Source: Photobacterium jeanii | GTDB taxonomy: Bacteria; Pseudomonadota; Gammaproteobacteria; Enterobacterales; Vibrionaceae | Assembly: GCF_001650345.1 (NCBI RefSeq) | Contig: NZ_LVHF01000016.1 | Location: forward strand, 388 to 33,645 | Length of the DNA: 33,258 bases | Reading direction: 5' to 3' | Shown here: one piece after another, positions 18,502 through 27,132 of the stretch | Layout of the letters: every line of letters begins with the position of its first letter | How positions within the stretch are numbered: the stretch's first letter is position 1 | Program-made: the position numbers and the translations under genes | The notes under the pieces: generated by a model | Told to the model about the DNA's origin: nothing | Database searches by the model: none | The model's input: only the letters and a program-made list of their open reading frames with translations

Positions 18502-21176
18502 AATGCAGCTCCTAGTACGACTAAGGTGACAATACCCAAAGCATCACGCAGGGTTTGACGCAGTTGCGAGGCGGTGGAGTCTTCTTCACTTGGCACATAC
18601 ACAGTATCACCGGGGCGAAGGAGGGGTAATGGTGACTCTCCGGGGTTGCGGATGTAGTTACGCAAATCAAATGTCTGTGCTTGATCACCGCAACACGAGG
18701 TGTTCACTATCATGATCCGCTCGATATAAGCAGTGTCTTTAGGGCCGCCAGCTTCTGCTAATAAATCCAATATATTCATTTGATTATTGAACGCGTAACG
18801 CCCTGGTTTGTTAACACTTCCCATTAGACGGACTACGCGTTCAGCGGGTTTATCAAGCCAGTTACCTTGCTCTTTGGGAACATAAATAACGTCACCCGGC
18901 ACGACTCGTGGCAGTAAGGTTTCATCACCCGTTTCAAAATAAAGCGATAAGTTAAGTTTGGTGACCTTGGTGGTATTGCCGCTACGGTGGCTAATGCGGA
19001 TTTGGCGCAAATCGGCATCGCCATTAGGACCATCTGCCGCAGAAAGAATATCGAGAAAGCCCAATTCACGATTAAATGCATAGCGTCCCGGTGCGCCAAC
19101 CTGACCAAAGACATAAATCGAATCATCTGCGGATTGGCGGATCCAGCTTGATTTATTATCGGTAGGATCGTGGGGCAGCTCGTCAATCACGATCGTGTCG
19201 CCCGCAGCAATACGGGGTAGGGCGGCAAAGCTGCCCCCTTCGGTAATGAAGTTATCTAAATCAAAATAGAGCACGTTTTCCTGCGCTTGGCGGTTTTCTT
19301 TGATCAAACGAATATTGGTGATGTTTGCTTCTTTGGTGGGGCCGCCCGCTAACGCGAGAACATCAAGGAAAGTCATGCTGTCGTTCCAATTAAAACGCCC
19401 CGGTGATTTCACCGCCCCCATCACTTTGACCGCTTGGGTATCAGCGATGGCATCCACTTGAGGTAGAAAAATGACATCGCCCGCCACAACGTTTGGCAAT
19501 AGGGCTTCGTTACCTGTTTGGAAGTAGCGCGCTAAGTTAAAACGGCTAACCTTGGTGGTTTTGCCATCGCGATGTGTGATCAACACTTCTTGAATGTCAG
19601 CTTCGCCTGTCGGGCCATCAGCTGCCGATAGGATATCGAGAAAGCCTTGGTCGCTATTGAACGCATAGCGCCCTGGCGCACCCACTTGACCAAAAATATA
19701 GATAGAGTCTTGCGCTGATTGACGCAACCAACTGGCTTTGTTGTCGGTAGGGTCGTGGGGTAGTTCATCAAAGATAATGGTATCGCCCGCACGAAGGTGA
19801 GGCAGTTGACTACTCGGCTTGCCTTGTTTGGTGAAGTTCTCGAAATTAAAAGTGATGATCCTCTCTTCACCGTCTTTGGCGTTTTCACGCACAATACGAA
19901 TATTCGAGAGGTTGGTTTGCTGTTTGGGGCCGCCAGCATGCGCTAACAAATCCATGAAGCTCATGGTGTCGTTCCATTCAAAACGCCCCGGATTGTTCAC
20001 AGCACCAATGATTTTTATGGCGCGGTCATTGGTGACTTTCAGCCAAGATTTTTCGTTAAAATCAATTTTTTCCGGAATGAAGATGACATCGCCCGGCATC
20101 ATGGCGGGTAAAGGGTATTTGTCAGGCGCTTGGGTGTATTTGACCAAGTTAATGGCGATAGCGGGTTTGGTATTGCTCAATAGCTTGATTTGGGTGGTAT
20201 CGGCAAAACGTGTTGGACCGCCCGCATTGGCCAGTACATCAATAAATCCTGTGCCAGTACTACTCTCGTAGGCACCCGGTGCCTGTACTTCCCCCATCAC
20301 ATACACGGTACGTGAAGTGGTGTTGATGTCTTCGACTTCAATCGGGGCAAAGATAGTGGTGCCCGGTTTTACTGGGGGCAGGTTACTGATGTCACCACTG
20401 TCTAAGTAGGCTTTTAAATCAAACTGGTAAGGAATATCGTCGGTGATCACCCGAATTTTGGTGACATCGGCGTAGCGCGTGACACCATCTGCTCGCATGA
20501 GAGCATCAACCACCGTCATTCCCGGTTTGAAACTAAAAGTACCGGGATTGCGCAGCTCACCAAAAATGGTGATCCCTTGTTGCTCGTTAGCATCGCCACT
20601 TTCACGCAGCGATGCCGCATCAAAATCGACTTCGATATTACCCAGTAGCGGTGAGGCAGGCACAAATATAGTATCGCCGCCTTTAAGGGCGGGAAGGGCT
20701 TGGCGGTTGTTCCCATCGAGATACGCTTTGTAATTAAATAAGGTTTGTTTATCACCGCGGATCAGTTGGAACTGATCTAATTGTGCCCCCGGTCTGGCAC
20801 CACCGGCGGCGGCGATAGCCATTTGCACATTACTGCCCGGCTTGAGTGATACCATACCCGGTTGTTCAACATAGCCGAGTACTTTGACCCGCAACAACTG
20901 CTCCATCAACTTGAGTTCGAATTCATCCAAGTTGAGGTAAATGGTACTTAATTGCTGACGGATTTTTTGCTTGGCTTGAGTCACGGTTAACCCTGCTACC
21001 GACACCAAACCGATTTCAGGCAGTAAGAGTTGCCCTTGGTCATCAATAGTAAAAGGGGCATCAAAGGCACTTTCCCCTGGCAACTGCAGGTACACCCTAT
21101 CCCCAGCCGTTAGCGTGGTCGCTTGAGCCGGGAATATCATGAAGATAAGGGTGATCAACAGGAGCCATTTTTTCAT
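18498..21176 (-). CDS. sypC: Outer-membrane polysaccharide export protein with eight SLBB domains (SypC-like)
   Basis: An 892-residue exported protein, more than twice the length of Wza (about 380). A signal peptide (1-19, ending PAQA) precedes a poly-export domain (about 20-95) that opens TLTAGDRVYLQLPGE. I count eight SLBB-type repeats at about 96-175, 202-279, 290-369, 386-470, 491-573, 583-666, 687-769 and 781-863, each with a G-x-V/L-x-x-P-G turn and ending P-G-D-x-I/V. A C-terminal hydrophobic helix (about 879-892) matches the membrane-spanning helix of Wza. Repeats 4-5 and 6-7 are a tandem duplication with a 195-residue period: ELPHDPTDNK and IFGQVGAPGRYAF or close copies occur in both. 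There is no lipobox cysteine after the signal, so it is probably not lipidated. Overlaps sypB and sypD by four bases each. Confidence 0.92.
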   Translation of the reverse strand: MKKWLLLITLIFMIFPAQATTLTAGDRVYLQLPGESAFDAPFTIDDQGQLLLPEIGLVSVAGLTVTQAKQKIRQQLSTIYLNLDEFELKLMEQLLRVKVLGYVEQPGMVSLKPGSNVQMAIAAAGGARPGAQLDQFQLIRGDKQTLFNYKAYLDGNNRQALPALKGGDTIFVPASPLLGNIEVDFDAASLRESGDANEQQGITIFGELRNPGTFSFKPGMTVVDALMRADGVTRYADVTKIRVITDDIPYQFDLKAYLDSGDISNLPPVKPGTTIFAPIEVEDINTTSRTVYVMGEVQAPGAYESSTGTGFIDVLANAGGPTRFADTTQIKLLSNTKPAIAINLVKYTQAPDKYPLPAMMPGDVIFIPEKIDFNEKSWLKVTNDRAIKIIGAVNNPGRFEWNDTMSFMDLLAHAGGPKQQTNLSNIRIVRENAKDGEERIITFNFENFTKQGKPSSQLPHLRAGDTIIFDELPHDPTDNKASWLRQSAQDSIYIFGQVGAPGRYAFNSDQGFLDILSAADGPTGEADIQEVLITHRDGKTTKVSRFNLARYFQTGNEALLPNVVAGDVIFLPQVDAIADTQAVKVMGAVKSPGRFNWNDSMTFLDVLALAGGPTKEANITNIRLIKENRQAQENVLYFDLDNFITEGGSFAALPRIAAGDTIVIDELPHDPTDNKSSWIRQSADDSIYVFGQVGAPGRYAFNRELGFLDILSAADGPNGDADLRQIRISHRSGNTTKVTKLNLSLYFETGDETLLPRVVPGDVIYVPKEQGNWLDKPAERVVRLMGSVNKPGRYAFNNQMNILDLLAEAGGPKDTAYIERIMIVNTSCCGDQAQTFDLRNYIRNPGESPLPLLRPGDTVYVPSEEDSTASQLRQTLRDALGIVTLVVLGAAL

Positions 21177-21976
21177 AGTGACTCCCTTACTGCGTGCCAG
21201 TCTTGCAATGAATAGACACGATGTGGCGAGCGTGTATGGTGTTCAACCAATACCACGGCTTCCACTTTACGATTACTTAACCGTTCGGTGCGAGAGGCGG
21301 GGTTTTCTTTTGACAGTCGTTCCCCAGCACTAAAGATAGCGATTTGTTTGGCTTCGACGCCTTGCTCGATCAAAAAGCGTTTCACGGTTTCCGCACGACG
21401 CATACCTAAGTCTTGGTTGTAATTTTCACTTCCTATGGTATCGGTAAATCCGGTCAGTTGTAGATGCCAATGGTTTTGGCGCTTGAGGATAGACGCCGCT
21501 CTTCGCAGCGCTTGCTGGTAATCGGGCAGTAATTGAGTGCGATTAAAGGCAAATTGATTATCAATTTTCATTAAAACCAAAAACTTATCGCGTAGCTCGA
21601 TCTCAGAGTAATGCGGGTTGAGGCACAGGGTGTGGTATTCCAACCAATCCATCTGCTGTTGAATTTTGGCAAATTGGGTTTGGTATTGCAGCAAGGTAAT
21701 ATCGGCGTCATCACTAAAGCCCGCTTTGGCTTCTTGACGGGCTTTTAAGTATAGATTTTCTAATGTTTGGTATTGCCCGGGAAGACAAGATTTAGCCCCG
21801 CGAGTTGCCAAGATCTGTAACTCAAAATCATGGTGCTCGAGTTCGTGCCATTGCTCGGTTTCGGGTGGAGAATACGGATTTTCACCCGCGGCAGGCCAAG
21901 TACTACAGCCTGTCATTAACCATAGCCCTAACCCTAAGGAGAGGTAATCGAGTTTAATACCGTGATGCCTAACCAT
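21173..21976 (-). CDS. sypB: SypB-like OmpA-family lipoprotein
   Basis: A 267-residue predicted lipoprotein: a hydrophobic signal leads to the lipobox LMTGC with Cys24, followed by Ser, which favours outer-membrane sorting. A helical region (about 60-130) precedes an OmpA C-like peptidoglycan-binding domain (about 132-245). Its key residues are visible: Asp179 in GFTDTIG and Arg194 in GMRRAETVKRFL, the pair that holds the peptide stem, and NRKVEAVV near the end. It likely anchors the export machinery to the wall. It starts one base after the sypA stop and overlaps sypC (ATGA). Confidence 0.88.
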   Translation of the reverse strand: MVRHHGIKLDYLSLGLGLWLMTGCSTWPAAGENPYSPPETEQWHELEHHDFELQILATRGAKSCLPGQYQTLENLYLKARQEAKAGFSDDADITLLQYQTQFAKIQQQMDWLEYHTLCLNPHYSEIELRDKFLVLMKIDNQFAFNRTQLLPDYQQALRRAASILKRQNHWHLQLTGFTDTIGSENYNQDLGMRRAETVKRFLIEQGVEAKQIAIFSAGERLSKENPASRTERLSNRKVEAVVLVEHHTRSPHRVYSLQDWHAVRESL

Positions 21977-21977
21977 A

Positions 21978-22289
21978 TTAGTGCAGCTCCGCTGTGGTGA
22001 TCAGGGGGATCACCTTGTCGATCCGTAACATTTGCATCAACTGGCGTGGTTGGCCGTTGACGTTAAGCAGGCGTAATCCTTTACCGCGGCTTTTCAATCG
22101 CTTGTATAAGAAAACAATGGCACCAATTCCACAGGAGTCAATAAATTGTACCTGTGTCATATCGATCACCAGCTCAGCTTGTTCGGTTTGGCTCAGTTGG
22201 GTGAGTTCGTTTTCCATTTGCTTTGCAGCATGCGCATCAAATTCATGCTGCAAAGCGAGGGCGATGTTTGATTCTGCTAGATTTGGCAT
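21978..22289 (-). CDS. sypA: SypA-like STAS-domain protein, partner-switch target
   Basis: A 103-residue single STAS domain of the SpoIIAA/RsbV class. The phospho-site motif reads FIDSCGIGAIVF, with Ser52 aligned to the phosphoserine of SpoIIAA. In V. fischeri, SypA promotes biofilm in its unphosphorylated form and is phosphorylated and dephosphorylated by SypE; the matching three-domain protein is encoded four genes downstream in this unit. The start ATG has GAGG five bases upstream, and that GAGG lies in one arm of a 13-bp inverted repeat. First gene of the A-E unit. Confidence 0.93.
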   Translation of the reverse strand: MPNLAESNIALALQHEFDAHAAKQMENELTQLSQTEQAELVIDMTQVQFIDSCGIGAIVFLYKRLKSRGKGLRLLNVNGQPRQLMQMLRIDKVIPLITTAELH

Positions 22290-22294
22290 AACAA

Positions 22295-22373
22295 CCTCAT
22301 TTATTTTGACTGGAACAGCAATGCCTTATTGATGACTATTCAAAGGCTGTGCCAGATCGGAAAATAAATGAGG
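22295..22373 (-). repeat. 13-bp perfect inverted repeat around the sypA promoter and ribosome site
   Basis: CCTCATTTATTTT (22295-22307) and AAAATAAATGAGG (22361-22373) are exact reverse complements 53 bases apart. On the minus strand the upstream arm lies 10 bases after the sypQR-type stop codon and before the -24 box, and the downstream arm contains the GAGG ribosome site of sypA. RNA that reads through from upstream carries both arms and could fold to hide the ribosome site; RNA started at the -24/-12 element carries only the second arm. Confidence 0.85.
22339..22354 (-). promoter_or_regulatory. Candidate sigma-54 promoter of the sypA-E unit
   Basis: On the minus strand, TGGCACAGCCTTTGAA matches TGGCACGNNNNTTGCW with a perfect TGGCAC -24 box and correct spacing; the -12 box is TTGA instead of TTGC. 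A start near 22328 leaves a leader of about 39 bases before sypA. In V. fischeri the syp promoters use sigma-54 with the activator SypG. Confidence 0.7.
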
Positions 22374-22383
22374 GGAAGTGGGG

Positions 22384-24207
22384 TTACTGTCCGCGCTTAC
22401 TGATCATCACGATCAGGGTTTTGTAGATGATGAAAAGATCCATTTTCAGCCATTGCCACGGGGAGCCTAGGGCGGCGGCATAGGCATGATCCCAAGCGAT
22501 CTTGGCTTTCACATCATCCAAACAGGTATCGTAACCTTGGCTGACTTGGGCGAGTCCGGTGATCCCGGGACGCAGTCCTGCGGTACGCTCTAAGTAGAAA
22601 GGCAATGCATTTTGCAAATCACCACACAACTGTGGGCGTTCAGGGCGTGGGCCAATCAGCGCCATATCGCCTTTGAGGACATTGAGAAACTGTGGCAATT
22701 CATCTAACCGCGTGATCCTTAGCCAGTGGCCGACACGGGTGATCCTCGGATCTCGTTTGCTCGCCCACACCGCGCCAGATTGGCTTTCAGCATTGTGGAT
22801 CATGGTGCGAAATTTAATGACTTCGAATAACTCGGTGCGGTGCTCTGAGACTTTTCCTACTCGTAGCTGATGGTAGAACACGGGTCCTTTGGAGTCGAGT
22901 TTGATCAATAGCGCAATGATAGGCCATAGCGGCAGTGTCAGTATTAACCCCACCACACTTAAACTGATATCGCTGACGCGCTTAAAGCACTGGGTTGAGC
23001 GTGATTGGTAGTCGTCGATGGGCGGTAGGTGTTTCCAGCCTTGCTGAAATTGCCCGCCAAGATAGCGCAGCATACCGAGCATAGAAGAGTAGTAACTGCC
23101 CACGAAGTAATGCCATTTATCAAGATAAGGGTGACGAATGCCTAACAGCGGCAAGCTTGCTAGTGAGTAAGCACCGAGTTGGGCGAGTAACAAGCCTTGG
23201 GCGAATAGTGCCCCTTGCCAGCTCAGTACCAAGCAAATGAATAGATAAGTCACGAGTAGGAAAGGCATTAAGGTACGCAGCCCTTTACCAGAGCCAAAAA
23301 TCCACCCTAAGTGTTTATGACGACGAGAAAATAAAAAACGGCAGCGGATCAGTTGTTGTAAGTTCCCCGCACCTATACGTTGGCGTCGCTGGTGGGTTTG
23401 TTGTTCGCTGCTGGCTGCGATTTCGACGCTGTTGATTTCTGGGTTAAGTAATACGTCATATCCTTGCTTGAGTACCATCATCGGCAACATGAAATCATCG
23501 TTAATGGTGTCGGTGGCAAGTGGGGTAAAAAGCTCGCTTCGCATCATGTAAAACGCGCCATTTCCGCCCATGACACTGCCAAGTTGTGATTCGGCATAAC
23601 GGATCTGATTTTGCCATTGCCAGTATTGCGCTTCCCCCTGACACGCTTGAGCTAATAAATAGCAACTGGTGATCGCGCCGGTGTTTGGATTTTGAAAGCT
23701 GGCGACCGCTTGCTGTAAGGCATCAATCGAAATGAGGGCGGATACGTCGCTGAGCGCAATTAATTCACCATCTTGTTTGGCTTCGGTCATGAGTTGATTA
23801 AGGCGAGCCAGTTTACCGAGGTTATTGCTTTCCGCTTGGCAAGTAAGGCGGATCCCTGCTTGCTGAAATTGCGGTTGCCATTGGCGAATAATATCGACCG
23901 TGTCATCGTTACAGCCATCGCAACAAATTCGAATAGTGAGCTTGTCAGCAGGGTAATCGAGCATCAATAGATTGGCGAGCTTATCGGCGATGAAAGCGGC
24001 CTCATTATGGGCGGGCATCACGATACTAATCTTGGGAAGTGATGTTTGAGGTTGCGCGTCATGGTGGTGGTTGGTTGAAGGCGCACAGCGAGGTTGCGTT
24101 GAGTGAGCATGACGTTTTCCCAACCAAACCATCAAGCTGGTGTAGATCAGGTGATGGTAGATGATCACCAGTGTTAGCAAAATTAAGAGAGCCCAAAGTA
24201 ATGTCAT
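22384..24207 (-). CDS. Fused GT2 glycosyltransferase and initiating sugar-1-phosphate transferase
   Basis: A 607-residue inner-membrane protein joining what V. fischeri encodes as SypQ and SypR. After an N-terminal membrane helix (about 2-26), residues about 57-285 form a GT2 domain: ISIVMPAHNEAAFI, Asp97 in CCDGCNDDT, LSDVS, INDDF and QRRQRIGAG. Two hydrophobic segments (about 312-330 and 333-356) follow. Residues about 408-607 form a bacterial sugar transferase domain with a membrane re-entrant helix, then FEVIKFRTM, RLDELPQFLNVLKGDM and LIGPRPERP; it should load the first sugar phosphate on undecaprenyl phosphate. I start at the ATG at 24207, with AAGG eight bases upstream; the in-frame GTG at 24216 would overlap that site. 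A continuous frame with no stop supports a true fusion. Confidence 0.88.
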   Translation of the reverse strand: MTLLWALLILLTLVIIYHHLIYTSLMVWLGKRHAHSTQPRCAPSTNHHHDAQPQTSLPKISIVMPAHNEAAFIADKLANLLMLDYPADKLTIRICCDGCNDDTVDIIRQWQPQFQQAGIRLTCQAESNNLGKLARLNQLMTEAKQDGELIALSDVSALISIDALQQAVASFQNPNTGAITSCYLLAQACQGEAQYWQWQNQIRYAESQLGSVMGGNGAFYMMRSELFTPLATDTINDDFMLPMMVLKQGYDVLLNPEINSVEIAASSEQQTHQRRQRIGAGNLQQLIRCRFLFSRRHKHLGWIFGSGKGLRTLMPFLLVTYLFICLVLSWQGALFAQGLLLAQLGAYSLASLPLLGIRHPYLDKWHYFVGSYYSSMLGMLRYLGGQFQQGWKHLPPIDDYQSRSTQCFKRVSDISLSVVGLILTLPLWPIIALLIKLDSKGPVFYHQLRVGKVSEHRTELFEVIKFRTMIHNAESQSGAVWASKRDPRITRVGHWLRITRLDELPQFLNVLKGDMALIGPRPERPQLCGDLQNALPFYLERTAGLRPGITGLAQVSQGYDTCLDDVKAKIAWDHAYAAALGSPWQWLKMDLFIIYKTLIVMISKRGQ

Positions 24208-24231
24208 GCCCGTCACCTTGAATCAGTGTTT

Positions 24232-25305
24232 TTAAAATGCGATGGCTTCATAGCGGATCGCCATAGTGCGGATATCGGCACACTCACGGACAAACTCGCT
24301 GTTGTGACGGCTGACTTCATTGCTTTGTGCTAAGACATCGCGAATGGCACTGGCGAGTTGATCGGGGCGATCAGGTTTGATCAATTTACCCGAGTGGGGA
24401 TGGAGGAGGTCCGGTATGCCACCTATCTGGGTTGCCACCACACTTTTGCCACAGGCTTGGGCTTCGAGGAGTGCTAAAGGAAGCCCTTCTTGACGCGAAG
24501 GCATGGTAAAGAGATCGAGGGCACGATAAAACAATCGCATTTGATCGCAATAGCCCAGCCAGTGAACACGGTGTTCTAGTTGGAGGTGCTGCGCGAGGGA
24601 TTGGAGTTCATCGAGCTTGTCGCCTTGACCTGCAATCACCAGATGATGATTGTTGGGGAGGGAAGCTAAAGCGTGAAGGGCGTTATCGATCCCTTTTTCA
24701 TGAACCAGCCGACCAGCACAACCAATCAGAATTTTATCAAGAGGAAGCTGTAAATCTTGACGGGCTAACAGTCGGCTACCCGGCGAGAAATACTCGGTAT
24801 CGATGCCGTTGAGGATTACGTGATCCGCAGGGCGACCTAATAGCTTTTCTAATTGAAGCGCGACGCGGGGGGCATCTGCTACTAATTGGACCTTGGCGCT
24901 ATTGAGTAACCAACGAGTGAGTTGTTGATGTCTGGGATTACTCAAATGCCAACTATCGTGTTCGGTTTGAATATGGCGCACCTTTAACCCTAGTGCCGCG
25001 AGGCGACTATACAGTAAAGGGCCAATATGATGAGAGTGGACAACCTTTACGCCGAGTTCGAGCATGAGTTGGCGTAATTTAATGACGGTGAGTGGGCTTT
25101 TCCCTTTCGGTTTATTGAGGAAAAAGAGCCGCTCGGCAAAAGGTTTGAGTTCAGGCCACTGTGTGATGGCTTCTTCTTTACTGCCTTCCAGTGCCACCAC
25201 AAACTGTTGGTAACCCGGTGAGGCAAAACGTAATAAGTTCAATACCAAGTGCTCAATGCCACCGGGGCGAAGATGCTGTACAACTTGTAAAGTGACAAGG
25301 CTCAT
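24232..25305 (-). CDS. sypP: Glycosyltransferase GT4 (SypP-like)
   Basis: A 357-residue GT-B glycosyltransferase for the EPS repeat unit. The N-terminus has QHLRPGGIEHLVLNLLR, the glycine-rich acceptor-side loop. The C-terminal half has CAGRLVHEKGIDNALHAL (about 196-213) and the E-x7-E pair Glu273 and Glu281 in SRQEGLPLALLEAQACG. It overlaps the chain-length gene by four bases (ATGA) and is followed by the fused transferase after 24 bases. The symbol rests on position and family; the sugar cannot be told. Confidence 0.82.
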   Translation of the reverse strand: MSLVTLQVVQHLRPGGIEHLVLNLLRFASPGYQQFVVALEGSKEEAITQWPELKPFAERLFFLNKPKGKSPLTVIKLRQLMLELGVKVVHSHHIGPLLYSRLAALGLKVRHIQTEHDSWHLSNPRHQQLTRWLLNSAKVQLVADAPRVALQLEKLLGRPADHVILNGIDTEYFSPGSRLLARQDLQLPLDKILIGCAGRLVHEKGIDNALHALASLPNNHHLVIAGQGDKLDELQSLAQHLQLEHRVHWLGYCDQMRLFYRALDLFTMPSRQEGLPLALLEAQACGKSVVATQIGGIPDLLHPHSGKLIKPDRPDQLASAIRDVLAQSNEVSRHNSEFVRECADIRTMAIRYEAIAF

Positions 25306-26744
25306 TGCTGGCTCTCCGAAAAGTGCGGTACGCGGATCAGAATCGGTACCTTGGTTAAGCGATGAATGTGGGCACTTTGGTATAAACGGGTATCAAGCAA
25401 TTGCACGACACATGCCAGTGACAACCCTAATCCCAGCCCAGCGACAATACCTACGCAAAAATTGATCCACCACGGCCAGTTGAGCGGTTTATTGGGCGTG
25501 CTTGGATAATCAATGATTTTGAGTTTGTCAGGCTCTTCAAAGCGCCCTAGCTGACCTGTCACCTTCGCCATCTCAAAACGTTCAAATAACTGATTGTAAA
25601 TACGGGCTTTTACTTCATGGTTGCGTTGTAAGGTTGCTAACTGTTGTTCAAGTTCTGCGTATTCGGTGCGCTTGGCATTCATTTCTTGCGCTTGCTGGTG
25701 GAGCAGTTTGAGCTCTTCATTCAAGGCGGCTATTTGGTTTTCAGCTTGTTGCAGTTTTTCAAATTGGCTAAGCAGTATGGGTTGCGATTTGCTATCGCTG
25801 GTATGCGATTGGTTGGCAACACGCTGCCATAGTTGGCTGATTTCTTGCGAAGTTAGCGATTGTTGCTGTTCAAGTAATTTGCCGCGTTCGGTTTTCAGGC
25901 GATTCAGGCGCAGCAGTAATGCTTTGATTGAGGAATGTCGGTCGGTGTAACTGGCCCGCAAAATTGCGAGCTCGGCTTCGGCTTTAACAATCGCTTCTTC
26001 CATCATTCCTACCACTGGATTGGTACTGGCAAGACGTTGGTAGAGATTATCGCGCTGTGATTGGGCGTGGAGCAGCGCGAGCTCGGTTTCACGGATCAAA
26101 GTATTGAGTTGGGCATTGGTTTGAATATTGGTGCCTTGTAAGTGCGGCAGGTTGTCGGCATTGCGCGTTTTGAAATCGGCCAACGCATTTTCAGCCGCTT
26201 CCAATTCTTGACGAGTAACTTGAAGTTGCTGCTGTAAAAAGGTTTCTGAGCTGTCGACTGATGCACGGCCAGGGGCTCGGAGCTTTTCTAGGAAGACATT
26301 CGATACCGTATTAAGTAGTAGTGGGATTTGCTCGGGTTTATGCCAAGTTAACCCCAGTTGCACCACATCATTACCCACGAGCTCGAGTTTTAAATTTTGT
26401 TTGAGTAGTTGGCAGTAATGGCTGACATTGACCGGATCATCAGCGGCGGCTAATTCCGCTTGGATGATCACTTGATCGAGAATGGATTTACTTTGGATCA
26501 GCACCCGCAGTGCTTTGATCCTTTGCTTTAGGTTGACGGCAATAGAGAGATCTTCCAAGAATGGATTCAGCATCGCACTTTCTTGGACCAAAATGGTGGT
26601 GTAGCCATAGTAGCGTTTGGCTTTTAGCATGCTGCCTGTTGTCATCAAAATAGGCATCACAAGCATTGGAATGATCACCAAGTAACGGTGCTTCCAGAGT
26701 GCAAGCAACAGTGGGTAAAGCTGGGCAAACACTTTATGGCGCAT
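25302..26744 (-). CDS. sypO: Polysaccharide co-polymerase / chain-length protein (SypO-like)
   Basis: A 480-residue Wzz/GumC-type inner-membrane protein. TM1 is at about 21-40 and TM2 at about 425-447, the latter preceded by the family proline motif (PSTPNKPLNWPWW). Between them lies a long periplasmic region predicted to be coiled-coil (about 170-395, rich in Q, E, L and A). There is no fused kinase domain after TM2, only about 30 residues, so the separate SypD-like ATPase is its likely cytoplasmic partner. It starts two bases after the small lipoprotein gene. Confidence 0.9.
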   Translation of the reverse strand: MRHKVFAQLYPLLLALWKHRYLVIIPMLVMPILMTTGSMLKAKRYYGYTTILVQESAMLNPFLEDLSIAVNLKQRIKALRVLIQSKSILDQVIIQAELAAADDPVNVSHYCQLLKQNLKLELVGNDVVQLGLTWHKPEQIPLLLNTVSNVFLEKLRAPGRASVDSSETFLQQQLQVTRQELEAAENALADFKTRNADNLPHLQGTNIQTNAQLNTLIRETELALLHAQSQRDNLYQRLASTNPVVGMMEEAIVKAEAELAILRASYTDRHSSIKALLLRLNRLKTERGKLLEQQQSLTSQEISQLWQRVANQSHTSDSKSQPILLSQFEKLQQAENQIAALNEELKLLHQQAQEMNAKRTEYAELEQQLATLQRNHEVKARIYNQLFERFEMAKVTGQLGRFEEPDKLKIIDYPSTPNKPLNWPWWINFCVGIVAGLGLGLSLACVVQLLDTRLYQSAHIHRLTKVPILIRVPHFSESQQ

Positions 26745-26746
26745 AG

Positions 26747-27094
26747 TTACAACCTTTTCAGTAACAAGGTATCCGCGTCTTGTTTGGGGGCATATTCCAA
26801 GCGGAGCGGGATGTTGTACGAAGCCGATAGTCGGTTAATGGCTTGCATTCGTTTTTGGCTTTGTACTAAAGCTTTAAAAGGGTCGCTGATATTGGCGGGT
26901 GCAATGTAAGCGCTGATTTGATGATACGGATTATCGTCAAAGAACTGTTTCACTTTGCGCTGTTGCTCCGCATTGAGTGAGGTTTGCTCTGGGCTGAAAA
27001 AGAGCTCAAGTTGTTGGGTTGTCGACGATGTTGAGGCACAACCGCTCAATAGCAGGGTCAGTCCTACGGCGAGCCATAATCCTTTATTTCTCAT
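26747..27094 (-). CDS. Small lipoprotein, possible degenerate OmpA-like fold
   Basis: A 115-residue predicted lipoprotein with lipobox LLSGC (Cys19) followed by Ala, which favours the outer membrane. The mature part, about 96 residues, reads like a shortened OmpA-C pattern: a hydrophobic strand (LELFFSP), a helix (LNAEQQRKVKQFFDDNP), a strand (QISAYIAP), a helix (QSQKRMQAINRLSASYNIP) and a final strand. The Asp and Arg that hold peptidoglycan in OmpA domains are not obvious, so it may have lost wall binding. I know no V. fischeri syp counterpart. It heads a unit with the chain-length and transferase genes, behind the best sigma-54-like site in the window. Confidence 0.75.
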   Translation of the reverse strand: MRNKGLWLAVGLTLLLSGCASTSSTTQQLELFFSPEQTSLNAEQQRKVKQFFDDNPYHQISAYIAPANISDPFKALVQSQKRMQAINRLSASYNIPLRLEYAPKQDADTLLLKRL

Positions 27095-27132
27095 CTTTTT
27101 CGCTCCGGTTATTTCACTCCTTACTTAGTGTT

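Noticed and set aside
18833..19939. Open frames of about 117-119 codons inside the SLBB gene
   Set aside because: They are repeated only because the SLBB gene itself carries an internal duplication; the protein reading is in the other frame.
18498..21176. SLBB repeats as a CRISPR or satellite DNA array
   Set aside because: The periodicity is at the protein level, in one open frame, with diverged DNA and no spacers.
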